In this document: positions 55,601-63,714 of the stretch, in pieces
How positions within the stretch are numbered: position 1 is the first letter of the stretch
Layout of the letters: the number at the start of each line of letters is the position of its first letter
Assembly: GCF_039555335.1 (NCBI RefSeq)
Contig: NC_092647.1
Coordinates: forward strand, 15,734,094 to 15,798,093
Length of the DNA stretch: 64,000 nt
Direction of reading: 5' to 3'
Source: Amphiura filiformis
Lineage: Eukaryota; Echinodermata; Ophiuroidea; Amphilepidida; Amphiuridae
Position numbers and translations under genes: made by a program
The notes under the pieces: model-generated
The model's database searches: none
Seen by the model: only the letters and a program-made list of their open reading frames with translations
Told to the model about the DNA's origin: nothing

Positions 55601-58600
55601 ATGTGGTATTTTTTTATTTGGGGTCAAATGTCACTTCCGGTCTGAGACGGAAAACCTTCAAATACCCCTTCTGCCACAAGTAACAAAGCAAAGTGGTGCC
55701 ACACGTGCACCCATGCATTGACATTAGCCAATGTCTATGGGCGTTTTCATATATTTTGGGGTCAAAGGTCATTAGGGGTCACAACACGGCTGTGTTCGTG
55801 GGTTAGACCACAGCTAAGTCTAGTTTTGTTTTTAATCTGACAGAATTTCATAGCTCAATATGTGAAACCAACGGGCATCCAGCATTGGATTGGTCTTCAT
55901 GATATTACCACTGAAGACGTGTGGACCTGGAGTGTGGATGAGGAAGTAATGGACGATGCACAAAAGTAAGTTGTAGGATTTTCAGGAAATGGTATCAGTC
56001 TGTGCTCCAATCTCTTATAAAAACTCTCACATAGTATGTGATGCGATCAAGCAAAATCAGTCGGAACTCGGCAATCCTAGTTTTGAGATATGGGCGAAAT
56101 AATATATGTAGGGGTAGAAAAATCAAAATTGATTTTTTTTTGTTGCAAAAATGAAAGGGAAAAACATTTTTCTTTCACATGAACATAATTTTGATGAAAT
56201 TCCAAAGGAAAATGGGATTTTTGACCCCATACAACTTCGATGATTGTCAAAAATCGTGAAATTATTCCAAAAGAAGCTCGGATTTAGCGTTTTATTATGC
56301 CAAATGTGTGCTAAAAATAACTCAAGTAAAGTACTCTAACTTTAAACTTGATTTTCTCCTTTATTTTTTATTATTTTATTATTACTGTACCGGTATTCAC
56401 ATTGTTGTAACTTTGTAACCAAAGGTCGTATTGAAATGGGGTTTTCACTAATGTGGAGCTTTAATACGCTTAATGAAAATATAAGAATCCCAGAATTGAC
56501 CTGGGCCTATTTTAGACTGATTTTGCTTGATCGCATCACATATGAAATATCCAGAGGGTTCATTTTCCCCACTACCTAGAACTCTCCGCACAGCGTCATC
56601 ATCCCCATATCTTCGTGTCAAAAATTGCCGGGATAGTACGGCGAATCTTCTCGTTTTTCAATAGCTACGCATGGCGATTTTGTTCGAGATTGGCCGAGTG
56701 ACTCAGGCTAAGCATACCATTTACACCATACGACTATCATATGAGATACCACCAAGTTTCTATTCTACACATTATTACGATTTGCGCATGCGCTAGTTCC
56801 CCATTATAATGTTGCTATTACAAGAAAATTCGATTTGTTTTCATGTAAAACCCAGGTTTTATTTTTAATACACTAACTTGAAATTAAATACACTAATTAG
56901 TGGCCATGGCTGTTTGATGTGGATATATTTTACTGCATTTTATAAGTAACGATTTTTAAATCGTAAAAGAAATTGTGATATATTTAATTTTGAGAATTTA
57001 CAATTATATAAAGGAACACATTTAGCCCATTTACCTAAGATCCAGGTGCTTGTATAGAATATTCAATCATCATGGTCTATAACACAATGCATATGTAAAC
57101 TTTATTTATATGTGTCAATAAGGCCAAAAAAAAGGTTTGTCTCAAAGCTCACGAGAAATTTAAAAACAAATGCGAAATGCGATTTTTTTAAAAAATTTTT
57201 TATTCCCGACTTTTTTCATGAGAAAAAAGTTTGATTTTCACCGATTTTTATGGAAAAAACTAAAAAACATTTTTTTTGGGTCAAATCTTGCGATTTTGCA
57301 AACGCGCGCGCAATCTTTGAGACAAACCTTTTTTTTTTGGCCTAATAGAGTATTGATTTCAATATAATCACCAACGGAGTATGGAGCTGTATGGAAAAAA
57401 TATTTATAACATAGGGTGTTGACACTGTGCTCCGTAGCTCACTTGTCATTATGCATAAATGATAAATCTGATTTGTGTTATTTGTTCACAATTATTTTCC
57501 TGATCTTTACTCCCTTTGTTTGCTTGATACACAAGTGATATGATATTTGCTCGGGATTTCGCGATCAATAAACTGGTAGACCCCTAAATCAGAAATGTTA
57601 GGCAGTATGCAGACTCCGACTAATAGACGTATACTATTTGATGTAACATATCTACGTTATTAAATCTAGTCCCATTCTATTTCCAGTAATGTTTAAGTTC
57701 TAACGAATGTTTGATGACGTAAAATCGATAATATGTTACGTATAATATCTAGTAGAAATATTAAAGGGCATTTCGTGATCCACAGCCTCATCCCTCCCCA
57801 CTTTTCTCAAAAAAAGTTGAGATTTTTATATCACTGGAAACCTCTGGCTACATGTTTATGTACAAAATATTTCTTGCAGATTAATTCGTTTTGCAAAGAT
57901 ATCGTGAAATTTGAATTTACAACGCATTGTCTATGGAGCAGTGTAATACACATAATCATGCATAACTCGCAAACGCAAAATCGGAATCAACTGAAATTTT
58001 GGGAATAGGTTTTTTTCGTGGATATGTACTGAAAAATATCATCAAAAAAGGATGCTAGGATCACGAAATCCTCCTTTAAATAGAAAGATTAAATAACGTA
58101 GATATGTTACATCAAATGTTTTACGTCTAATAAGTCTGCATACGGCCTAAGTATAAAGTAAGCCCTTATTATAATTATAATTATACCAAGACAAGTTGCA
58201 TTCGTTAAGATACATATACTTTATTGTCATTAATTATATGAACTTTTTATGACCATTTATTGAATACTTTACTTGTGATAAATATCTTAAATAAACTTAA
58301 AGATTGCAGGGTTGCCTATAGGCCAAGAGGGGGGTGTCTCATCTCATTTATATTTATCTGTTGTCTTGTCACTCTGTCCTACATTTTTACTTGAAAATGT
58401 TATTGTCTCAAATTGATCAAATTGCTGCAAACACGAAATGTGTGCTGCCTACATGAAACAAACTTTTTTAGCCTTATGATAGTCTAAATCTATATGCCTA
58501 TCAAATATCTGCATGTTCGTGTGTTTTCATTGATAGTATGTGGGATGCAGGACAACCTGATAATTATGGTAGTGGCGAGGACTGTGCAGAGATGCGAACA

Positions 58601-58667
58601 AACGGGAAGTGGAATGACATACCTTGTCCTGCCTATGATCGACCATACATTTGTGAAAGTCCCAATG
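35224..58667 (+). CDS. Second CTLD gene, 5' part (4 exons in window, gene span)
   Basis: Exons 35224-35269 (signal peptide), 37528-37676, 55844-55965 and 58537-58667 join in consistent phases (1, 0, 2, then 1 out) and encode a signal peptide followed at once by one complete CTLD. The CTLD has GWMQYNYQCF, HWIGLHD, GQPDN, GEDCAEM, KWNDIPC and YICESPNG. QPD with WND is the galactose/GalNAc-type signature in the family, unlike the EPN of gene 1. The open phase 1 donor after the CTLD shows the gene continues past the window, so it may hold more CTLDs and a membrane anchor, or be secreted. It is oriented like gene 1 and lies 7.7 kb downstream, probably a paralogue in a lectin cluster. The second intron is 18.2 kb and crowded with transposons. 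Confidence 0.82.
35885..36090. mobile_element. MITE, CAGCAAACACA family (copy 2, partial)
   Basis: Contains ATTAAAATGTCAGGTTATAT, AAAGGTCATG and ends CCCAGCAAACACAGAAATGT, near identical to parts of 46591-47283. It lies in gene 2 intron 1. Confidence 0.65.
36505..36772 (-). mobile_element. tRNA-derived SINE, antisense
   Basis: On the minus strand it starts GGGGCACGGTGGCCGAGCGG (A box like a Ser/Leu-type tRNA), then GGTTGCGGGTTCGAGCTCC (B box), then CCTTGAGTAAGGCACTTTAT and ACCCAGGTGTATAAATGGGT. These last two resemble the conserved body of V-type SINEs. It lies in gene 2 intron 1. Confidence 0.7.
37528..37676 (+). CDS. Gene 2 exon 2: first half of CTLD
   Basis: It encodes V-F-C-Q-K-C, GWMQYNYQCFQLF, WYEARMACQGLGGDLAALK and TTDVN. 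The acceptor follows TTTTTTTCTCACAG and the donor is AAT/GTAAGT, phase 0. An in-frame readthrough to 37817 exists but lacks CTLD sequence. Confidence 0.87.
38174..38275. repeat. Interstitial telomere-like (TTAGGG) tract
   Basis: Imperfect GTTAGG / GTTAGGG units end in four clean GTTAGGG copies (about 38238-38265). Flanked by inverted words CCGAAAATCTAATT and AATTAGATTTTCGG. Confidence 0.8.
38302..38413. mobile_element. End fragment of the 10001-10624 MITE family
   Basis: About 112 bp almost identical to 10513-10625 (AATCTAACTGAAGGAATTAA ... GGACTTAGGTGGCTTTTGTA), bounded by repeated CGGACTTACGGGGTGTA on both sides. Confidence 0.7.
38518..38645. mobile_element. Partial copy of the TTAAGGG palindromic MITE
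   Basis: GCAGTATTTTGTGGGACC ... TTCTGATATCAAATAATTTT matches one arm of 27770-28431; the rest is missing. Confidence 0.6.
38646..41100. other. Gene 2 intron 2, no gene seen
   Basis: AT-rich with no recognised coding sequence. A 23-bp word beginning TGTCATTCTCGTCCTTGCTG at 39741 recurs exactly at 43955. Confidence 0.45.
41108..41500. repeat. Hairpin minisatellite, ~62-65-bp unit
   Basis: About six copies of a unit with GACATACCAAAGGATTGCGG, AGTAAAGGGGTAACATC and GATGTTATGCCTAAA. Each unit contains an inverted pair TAACATCGC/GCGATGTTA or a variant with partly matching changes. More copies: 41725-41865, 42658-42716, 43169-43260. Confidence 0.85.
41496..41691. mobile_element. Near-perfect palindromic MITE
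   Basis: Two arms of about 88 bp (GGAACTTACGTTTCGTTAAC ... CATCGGACATCATCAGGTGA) mirror around about 41594. It interrupts the hairpin minisatellite. A single arm recurs at 43260-43350, again next to a minisatellite unit. Confidence 0.8.
43545..43915. repeat. Tandem repeat, ~110-120-bp unit, 3 copies
   Basis: Each copy has ACCTTGCCA(A)TACATGCGTG, GCAAGTGTCATTAC, TTAGCATGCGCTGAGCG, CTATGCCCAATTT and TCGTTT. Confidence 0.8.
44625..44935. repeat. Low-complexity GCCGCCC/poly-T tract
   Basis: Repeated TTTTGCCGCCC with A-rich and T-rich runs. The ORFs on either strand are compositionally biased and unsupported. Confidence 0.7.
44940..45780. other. Gene 2 intron 2, no gene seen
   Basis: A GAGAGAGAGGGG stretch near 45398-45435 and otherwise AT-rich unique sequence. 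Confidence 0.4.
45787..45840. repeat. 22-bp-stem hairpin
   Basis: CCAATGAGGTAG..GCGCTTTT is mirrored by AAAAGCGCTGCTACCTCATT, with a 12-base loop. It probably represents a small foldback element. Confidence 0.7.
46020..46266 (-). mobile_element. tRNA-derived SINE, antisense, internally expanded
   Basis: On the minus strand: GGGCGGGTTAGTGTAGTGGT, repeated CTTCTCACTGG-like units, GGGTTCAATTCCCCG (B box), then TCTCCGGGTGCTCCGGTTTT. The A and B boxes are pushed apart by the GTGAGAAG repeats. Confidence 0.65.
46267..47415. mobile_element. Foldback element with 88-bp arms
   Basis: The left arm TCCACCAAAAAAACGTTGAC ... CTTTTTGAAACTTGGTCCCA is mirrored at 47329-47415 almost base for base. It carries the next element inside. 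Confidence 0.8.
46591..47283. mobile_element. MITE, CAGCAAACACA family (full copy)
   Basis: Perfect inverted ends ATCCCAGCAAACACAAAA. The interior has repeated TGTCGGGTTATATAAAGGTC and AAAACGTTTT in both orientations, plus a second internal CCCAGCAAACACAGAAATG. Reference copy for the partial ones at 15878 and 35885. Confidence 0.8.
47800..48180. repeat. Degenerate tandem repeat
   Basis: GTAGCCCTGC(G)GGCAATCTAG followed by TTGGAT recurs at about 47808, 47862 and 48034, with a diverged copy near 48165. TTAAGCGGCGGTTGTTGGCG occurs twice. Confidence 0.75.
48850..48915 (-). tRNA. tRNA-like pseudogene or SINE head
   Basis: On the minus strand, GAGTCCCGTAGCTCAACGGT fits the acceptor/D-arm and GAGTTCGAAACC the T-arm B box. 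The 3' acceptor half does not pair well with GAGTCCC, so an intact tRNA is unlikely. Confidence 0.4.
49030..49510. repeat. Tandem repeat, ~160-bp unit
   Basis: Three to four diverged copies with ATATGGGCCCC(A/G)GGGC, AAATGTTAAA, CAGCCGTT and GAGAATTATATTGTTATATG. The ORFs at 49181-49511 are by-products. Confidence 0.75.
50201..50270. repeat. (CAT)n microsatellite
   Basis: About 23 CAT units with one CGA interruption. Confidence 0.95.
50350..50645. repeat. Tandem repeat with hairpins, ~75-85-bp unit
   Basis: Four copies of GTGATGAAATAAAACATCAC plus GATTTTCATCAC, CAAAGTAATACATAAGA and ATCGTTTGTTT. Each contains the inverted pair GTGATG/CATCAC. Confidence 0.8.
51259..51645. mobile_element. TTAAGGG palindromic MITE, truncated
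   Basis: One full arm plus the start of the second, matching 27770-28431. It is cut at about 51645, where a GGGCCGTTCCTAGGG repeat begins. It lies inside the TTAA transposon. Confidence 0.7.
51790..52100. repeat. Dispersed repeat (AGTGGCGTAGATTTC family)
   Basis: Shares AGTGGCGTAGATTTC, TTTTGACATTGG, GGATGGGGTTG, AAGCTAAACTG and GTCAGAAACCCA in order with 63715-64000. Confidence 0.75.
52556..52760. repeat. (TTTA)n microsatellite
   Basis: More than 25 TTTA units followed by degenerate TTGA/TTTA units. The ORF across it is simple repeat. Confidence 0.95.
52905..53425. mobile_element. GTAACCAG-ended repeat with pyrimidine-rich core
   Basis: GTGCGTAACCAG at the left is mirrored by CTGGTTACGCCACTG at the right, and G-rich next to C-rich runs also mirror. 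The core 53155-53345 is a CCCTTT/CTTCC tract. Overlapping antisense Lys/Glu/Arg ORFs are low-complexity artefacts. Confidence 0.5.
53769..53792 (-). other. 2A-like ribosome-skipping motif
   Basis: It encodes D-T-E-L-N-P-G-P directly after a Leu-rich hydrophobic stretch and A-G. It fits D-x-E-x-N-P-G-P with Thr where Val/Ile is usual. Activity is unknown, and the host ORF is broken. Confidence 0.7.
54990..55019. repeat. Perfect 13-bp-stem hairpin
   Basis: ACACAGCCGTGAC, ATTA, then GTCACGGCTGTGT. CACGGCTGTGTTC recurs at about 55786, near the other end of the following repeat block. Confidence 0.85.
55100..55800. repeat. Tandem repeat (~150 bp) carrying DR1-like motifs
   Basis: Four to five diverged units of GGTCAAAGGTCA, GGGGTCACTTCC(T/A)G, CCTTCAAAA, AGGACAGTAACGG and CACACATG. 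It ends 44 bp before gene 2 exon 3. Confidence 0.75.
55844..55965 (+). CDS. Gene 2 exon 3: CTLD core
   Basis: It encodes NFIAQYVKPTGIQHWIGLHD, then TTEDVWTWSVDEEVMDDAQ. It joins exon 2 in phase 0 after an 18.2-kb intron. Donor CAAAA/GTAAGT, phase 2. It was found by matching the WIGL core, because no ATG-initiated ORF covers it. Confidence 0.85.
56035..56542. mobile_element. MITE with 28-bp perfect TIRs
   Basis: TATGTGATGCGATCAAGCAA plus AATCAGTC is mirrored exactly at the right end. It lies 70 bp after gene 2 exon 3. Confidence 0.78.
57119..57345. mobile_element. Short MITE with ~28-bp TIRs
   Basis: AAGGCCAAAAAAAAGGTTTG plus TCTCAAAG is mirrored at 57315-57344. It has an AT-rich core with a second inner inverted pair (GCGATTTT). 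Confidence 0.75.
57761..58080. mobile_element. MITE, GGGCATTTCGTGATCC family (long copy)
   Basis: TTAAAGGGCATTTCGTGATC at the left and GATCACGAAATCCTCCTTTA at the right are inverted. The interior matches the shorter copy at 9636-9832. Confidence 0.75.
58537..58667 (+). CDS. Gene 2 exon 4: CTLD ligand loop and end
   Basis: It encodes MWDAGQPDNYGSGEDCAEMR, then GKWNDIPC and RPYICESPNG. QPD predicts galactose-type specificity by family precedent. Donor CAATG/GTAAGA, phase 1; the following exon lies beyond the window. Confidence 0.87.
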
Positions 58668-58689
58668 GTAAGAAGCAATGTGCATCAAT

Positions 58690-59025
58690 TTGCAATAAGC
58701 CCAATCGGCATTGTAACTTCCGGTTTTTGAGCGCAGTTTTGGGACACTTTGACCTGTGACATATCGGAAAAATTACTGTAATTATTATTAATTTATTTAT
58801 GATTGTAATAATGGGTAGCTCCTAATGATGTTATCATTAAACATATATAGTTAAATAATTAATTTATAAAATAACCATATTTTTGGTTTGATTTTATTCT
58901 TGTACAACATTATATTTTGTACACACAAAAACCAAAGAGGGCAAAAAGTAAAAAAAAAAAATGCAGAAACTGTCCCACAATGCATTGCAAACTTCCAATG
59001 CCAATTTGGCTTATTGCCAGTGCCC
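58690..59025. mobile_element. MITE with GCAATAAGCC TIRs
   Basis: TGCAATAAGCCCAATCGGCA at the left is mirrored by GCCAATTTGGCTTATTGCC at the right with mismatches. It is followed by a poly-A run. Confidence 0.6.
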
Positions 59026-59227
59026 TTCCTCAAAAAAAAAAAAAAAAAGTACCATTATGATAAATGAAATGAATTTGTTGTTTTTAACGTGTGATATTTC
59101 ATCTGACGGAGTAATCGATGCAGTACGACGGCCACTCACTTCCAGAATTTTTACCGGCGTGACCTCTGTTTTCAACAAAATGTTGAAAATAAACCGGCAA
59201 ATACGATGTTTTGGAAAACACTCAAAA

Positions 59228-61680
59228 ATGGAATACATGAGTCGTCGTCGTCGTCGATCTACTCATATCTGAGTATTCGTGACCTTTCTGATGAAGTTTC
59301 TCCACTCATGTCGATCTTGTGCTTTGGTGTAACAACTGTAAATTGACATTTTGGTTAACGAAACAATTCCATCTGTCCACCTGAGTCTCTGTCTTCCTCT
59401 GCTTCTCTTCCCCTCAACTTTTCCGAAAAATTATCACTTTCTCTAGATTGACTCCTTCTCGCCTGGCAACATGTCCAAAATACTGTAACTTCTGTTTCCT
59501 CACTGAATTGATGAGTGAGACTTTCTCTCCTATTTCATGCCGAACACTCTCATTTGTCCTTTTGGCGGTCCATGGGATGCATAGAAGTTTTCTCCAGCAC
59601 CACATCTCAAATGCTTCAATCCTTCTTTGATCTGCCGCATTGATCACCCACGTTTCACACGCATATGTTGCGATCGGGAAAATCAAAGAGGAGACAAGTC
59701 TAATCTTTGTTGACTTGCTGATACTTCTGTCCTTCCATAACTTGTGCATGGTGCATATTGATGTTTTTGCCATTGCTATGCGACGTCTGATCTCAGTAGA
59801 GCATCCGCCTTGGTTTGAAATCATGGATCCAAGGAAGTTGAACTGTTTGATGACCTCAATTGCTTGGTTTCCTGCATGAATAGTGGTGTTCTCTTCTTGT
59901 TGGTTGATGACCATCACCTTGGTTTTGCTTACATTTAGAAAAAGGCCAAAGTTTTCACTCTCCGTTCTCACTCTTTCAATCAGCTCCTCAAGTTCACAAG
60001 CACTGTCTGCTAGTAGGGTAGTGTCGTCCGCATACCGTAAGTTGTTGATGGTTCTGCCTCCGACAGATATTCCAATGCTGCAACTCTCAAGGGCCATTCG
60101 CATAATATACTCTGCATATGCATTAAACAGATGAGGAGACAAAATGCATCCTTGTCTCACCCCTTGCTCGATTTTGAACCAGGTACTGTCATCACATGTT
60201 GTTCTAACAATTGATTCCTGATCGTCATAGAGTGTCCTAAGCAGTTCTTCCACATGTTTTGGGAAGCCCATTGATACTAAGGTGTCCCACAGTTTTTGAT
60301 GTTGAACAGTATCAAATGCTTTTGAATAGTCGATGAAGCACATGTAGACTGGACGGTTGAATTCAATAGCTTTCTCTGTAATATTTCTGATGTTTGCTAT
60401 TTGGTCTCTTGTGCCTCTGCCTTCCACAAAACCGGCCTGCTCTGGGGGAATCTCACGACGCATGTGCTGTTTGATCCTCTCAACCGTGATGTACAGCATG
60501 ATCTTACTTGCATGGGAGATTAGAGAGATGGTCCTGTTGTTTTTGCATTCTCTTGTGTTGCCCTTTTGGGGAGTGGTAGGAATATTGATCTGGTCCAGTC
60601 TATCGGCCAGCTCTTGTCTTTCCATAGAAGATTGCATAATTTGTGCACCACATCCACTCCTTCATCTCCGGTTTCTTTGATCAACTCTGCTGGGATATCA
60701 TCATATCCTGGTGCTTTACCTGTCCTCATTTTCTTCATTGCCATCACCACTTCTGATCTCAGTATGTCAGGTTCATTTTCATCAACCTCAATTGGTTCTG
60801 TTTCACCTCCTAAACCATCTTTACTTGCATACAGCCCTTGACAGTACTGTTGCCACCTCTGTTTGATTTGATCACTCTCAGTTAGAATTTCACCATCTTC
60901 ATCTTTGATTACATCCAGCTTTGGTGTTTTCTTCCCTGTGATTTCTTTCACTGCTCTAAAGAGATCCCTGTAGTGGTTGGTAGAAGAATGTGATTCAACC
61001 TCTTTGCATTTCCTTTCAAGAAAATCCTGTTTATCTTGTCTGGTTCTGCGTTGAATTCTCCTGCTTAGGTCTTTATACTGCCTTTTGTCCTTCTCCGTTA
61101 GTATGCCTCTTGCTTTCACCTGTCGTCTTTCGTCTGCCATTGTACCCACTTCCTCTGATATCCATGGCGATCGGGTTTTCTTTGGTTTCGGCAAGTTGTT
61201 CTGTGCTGCTGTAGAGATTGCCTTCTTGGTTTGTTCCCATAATTCATTAGGTGTCCACTCTTCTTCCTGTTCAAGGAGTATCTGAAAAGAGTTCCTGACT
61301 TCCACTCGGTACTGTTCATTAATACGATTAACATCATATCTACGTGGAGGAGTGTCCCGTTTGACTGACTTCAGCTTTGATCGAATTTCAGCAACCAGAA
61401 GCTGGTGATCTGAACCACAGTCTGCTCCTGGGTATGTTTTTGCTACCTTCACACTCGACCTCCATCTTCGTTTGATTAAGATGTAATCTATCTGATTTCT
61501 GGTCCTCCCATCTGGAGATATCCAGGTGTAAAGCCGTCTAGGATACTGTTGGAATAGCGTATTTGTTACGATCAGCTCATTTTCGTTGCAGAAATCAGCT
61601 AGTCTTTCCCCTCTCTCATTAGCTTTGCCCAGTCTAGAGCAACTTTGATGACTTATTAAGAAAAGTAAATCTCCCATAGA
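59228..61680 (-). mobile_element. RTE-like LINE, 5'-truncated
   Basis: Antisense to gene 2 in the intron after exon 4. It keeps the end of the endonuclease, the whole reverse transcriptase and the C-terminus, and finishes in a short (GAC)n-type repeat (59240-59260), a kind of tail seen in RTE elements. At least two frameshifts make it defective. Confidence 0.82.
59269..61677 (-). pseudogene. RTE-like endonuclease-reverse transcriptase, frameshifted
   Basis: The 61677-60520 frame holds RTRNQIDYILIKRRW and GSDHQLLVAE (endonuclease end), then GKAPGYDDIPAELIKE (RT start). A shift near 60560 moves to the 60637-59414 frame with NNRTISLISHASKI, EQAGFVEGRGTRDQI, CFIDYSKAFDTV, GVRQGCILSPHLFN, LRYADDTTLLA, NFLGS and MWCWRKLL. 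A second shift near 59428 leads to GRQRLRWTDGI and the natural stop near 59269. The YADD catalytic motif is intact. Confidence 0.85.
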
Positions 61681-61689
61681 ACACCACAG

Positions 61690-62600
61690 TTAGGCGGTCA
61701 AGATAATAAGTGTTTTCTTTCATTTTCATTTTACCTCGTTATTTCTGCTTCAAATGATACAGAAAACCTTCCTGACAGTTATATTTTACCCGAAATCGTA
61801 TATTATGGCTTTAATAAAAGAATATGAATAATAGGATTAAAAAAACCAAAAACGAAATAAAATCAAAAATCAAATAGAGGTGCTAGCGGGGTTCGATCCA
61901 AGATCGCACGTCAAATATTTATCACTAAGCCTAAAACTGAGTGATTCGTTAGATTCGGTATTAATAGCTATCTTATTCTCACTCAGTTGCTCCCTTAATT
62001 CATTCTATTTCTGGAATGAATTAAGGGGTACTACACCCTGCCCAAATTTGTGCCTATTTTTGCATTTTTCTTTAAAATGATAGCGCATTGGGGACAAGTA
62101 AGATATGTATATTATAGGGGAAGGACTACAACAACTTCACTGTAAATTTTATTTCTATTTATTACAATAGGCGGCAGAAGCGGGAGGGGGCATGACCCTC
62201 CTTAAGATGAGAAAACTGGGAACAACTATTATGATATTTATTCCCACTTTAGGAGCTTGCAGACTTATTGTACTCTGTTGCCAGGGACTTATGGCAATGG
62301 AATTTTTATGGTAAATGACATAACTGGTTTGATATTTAGATAGCCGAGTGGGCACGATTTGCTTCCGCAAACTGTAAATTCTTACTGTTATGTGAATAAT
62401 CATTCATGTCATATAGTTCATTTGCGTTGGACTGTACAGATTGAGTGAACATGAAAGCCCAGATTCGTAGTAACCAAAATGATGTGACAGGAAAAGGCCT
62501 TGGCTATTGCACGACTATTGCGTGCGGAGTAAATATCACAATAGTTGACCCCCTAAAATCCTAGTAAAACAGAAAGTAAATAATTGCCCTCTGGTTCAAT
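61690..62600. other. AT-rich intronic sequence, no gene seen
   Basis: A GGGGTTCGATCC word near 61889 resembles a tRNA B box, but no A box was found upstream. Confidence 0.4.
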
Positions 62601-62869
62601 CAATCTTTATTTCAACACAGCAAGCGAAATACATACTAGCAGGAAAAAACAATAAAGATTGGATACAAATGCCCAGGACATGTACCAGGACATGACAGCA
62701 AAGCTGACCCGGATACGGTGCAGGGCTGCACGAAGACAATAAATTAAAACACAAAACAAGGTCTAATTAAGGCAATATATACAATAATGCAAGAGGCAAA
62801 TGAACGCAAAACACTTAAAGCTTGAGATGGGGTTGCAAATAGTATAAATGGAGAGGATATCAAGTTTGC

Positions 62870-63226
62870 TTATGTCCTTTTTGATTGACCTTCGGGTGGT
62901 TTGGCTTTGACAAAGGAGAAGATATTTATCCTTTTGATGATATCAGGTGTAAACAACCCACGTGACCCGATTTCTATGCAGGTGAGATTGCAGGTGGAGC
63001 CATTCTCGGAAATGTCTGTTATGAGGTCGGTATATTTTTTAGTTTTCCGTTCATGAGCCTTATTAATATTTTGTTCAAATGGGACTGTCAACTCAAGCAA
63101 GTGGACATACTTCTTTATATTAAAACAATATCGGGACGGAGTTTTGAGACTATGACATTGACAGGAAGTGTGCCACGTCGGAAGAGGGCATGTCGGAAAA
63201 AATCTGGATAGTTGTTGTACTGGCAT
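62870..63226 (-). pseudogene. PD-(D/E)XK-like domain fragment of a retroelement-type ORF
   Basis: The minus strand gives RPDIVLI, a one-frame jump near 63120, then HLLELTVPFEQNINKAHERK, TKKYTDLI and CIEIGSRGLFTPD. The string RPD-x-V, ELTVPFE, AHERK-x-x-KY and EIG-RG recurs in proteins from transposable elements and looks like a restriction-endonuclease-type fold (D, E-x-x, then K). Family recalled, not searched. Only this piece is present. Confidence 0.6.
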
Positions 63227-63714
63227 TTTTAGATGTTGTAGAAGCTTAGGATTGAATCATGGCGCCACTTCCATCATTGTAAAAATACCGAGTTTTGGGC
63301 CAAAATAGGGTAATCTTGCACAATTTTGGGCGTTTCGTGCGCACTGGTGTATCAAATAGCAAAATAGTCTGAAATTGAAATAATATTTTCATGCACTTCA
63401 CGCCCAAATGTCCCAGTATTAAAGACCAGAATGAAATATACCTAACCCTTGCCCTTACATTTTGATGATTCCACCGCCACTGATTATGACCAAAAGAGTT
63501 TATTTCACATGGTAAATCATGGTAAAATTTTCAGATATTTCCAATAAAAAGTATACAATGTAATAATATGAATGTGTACATCAAAAAATTCAATCATGGC
63601 AACTTCCTGACACCAAAGGATTTTTCTGTCTATAGACACATGGTTTAGCATATGCCCATCATGAGATTTAATATATGAAAGTTGTAGTGTGGTGACTGTG
63701 GTCTTTATCCTGTT

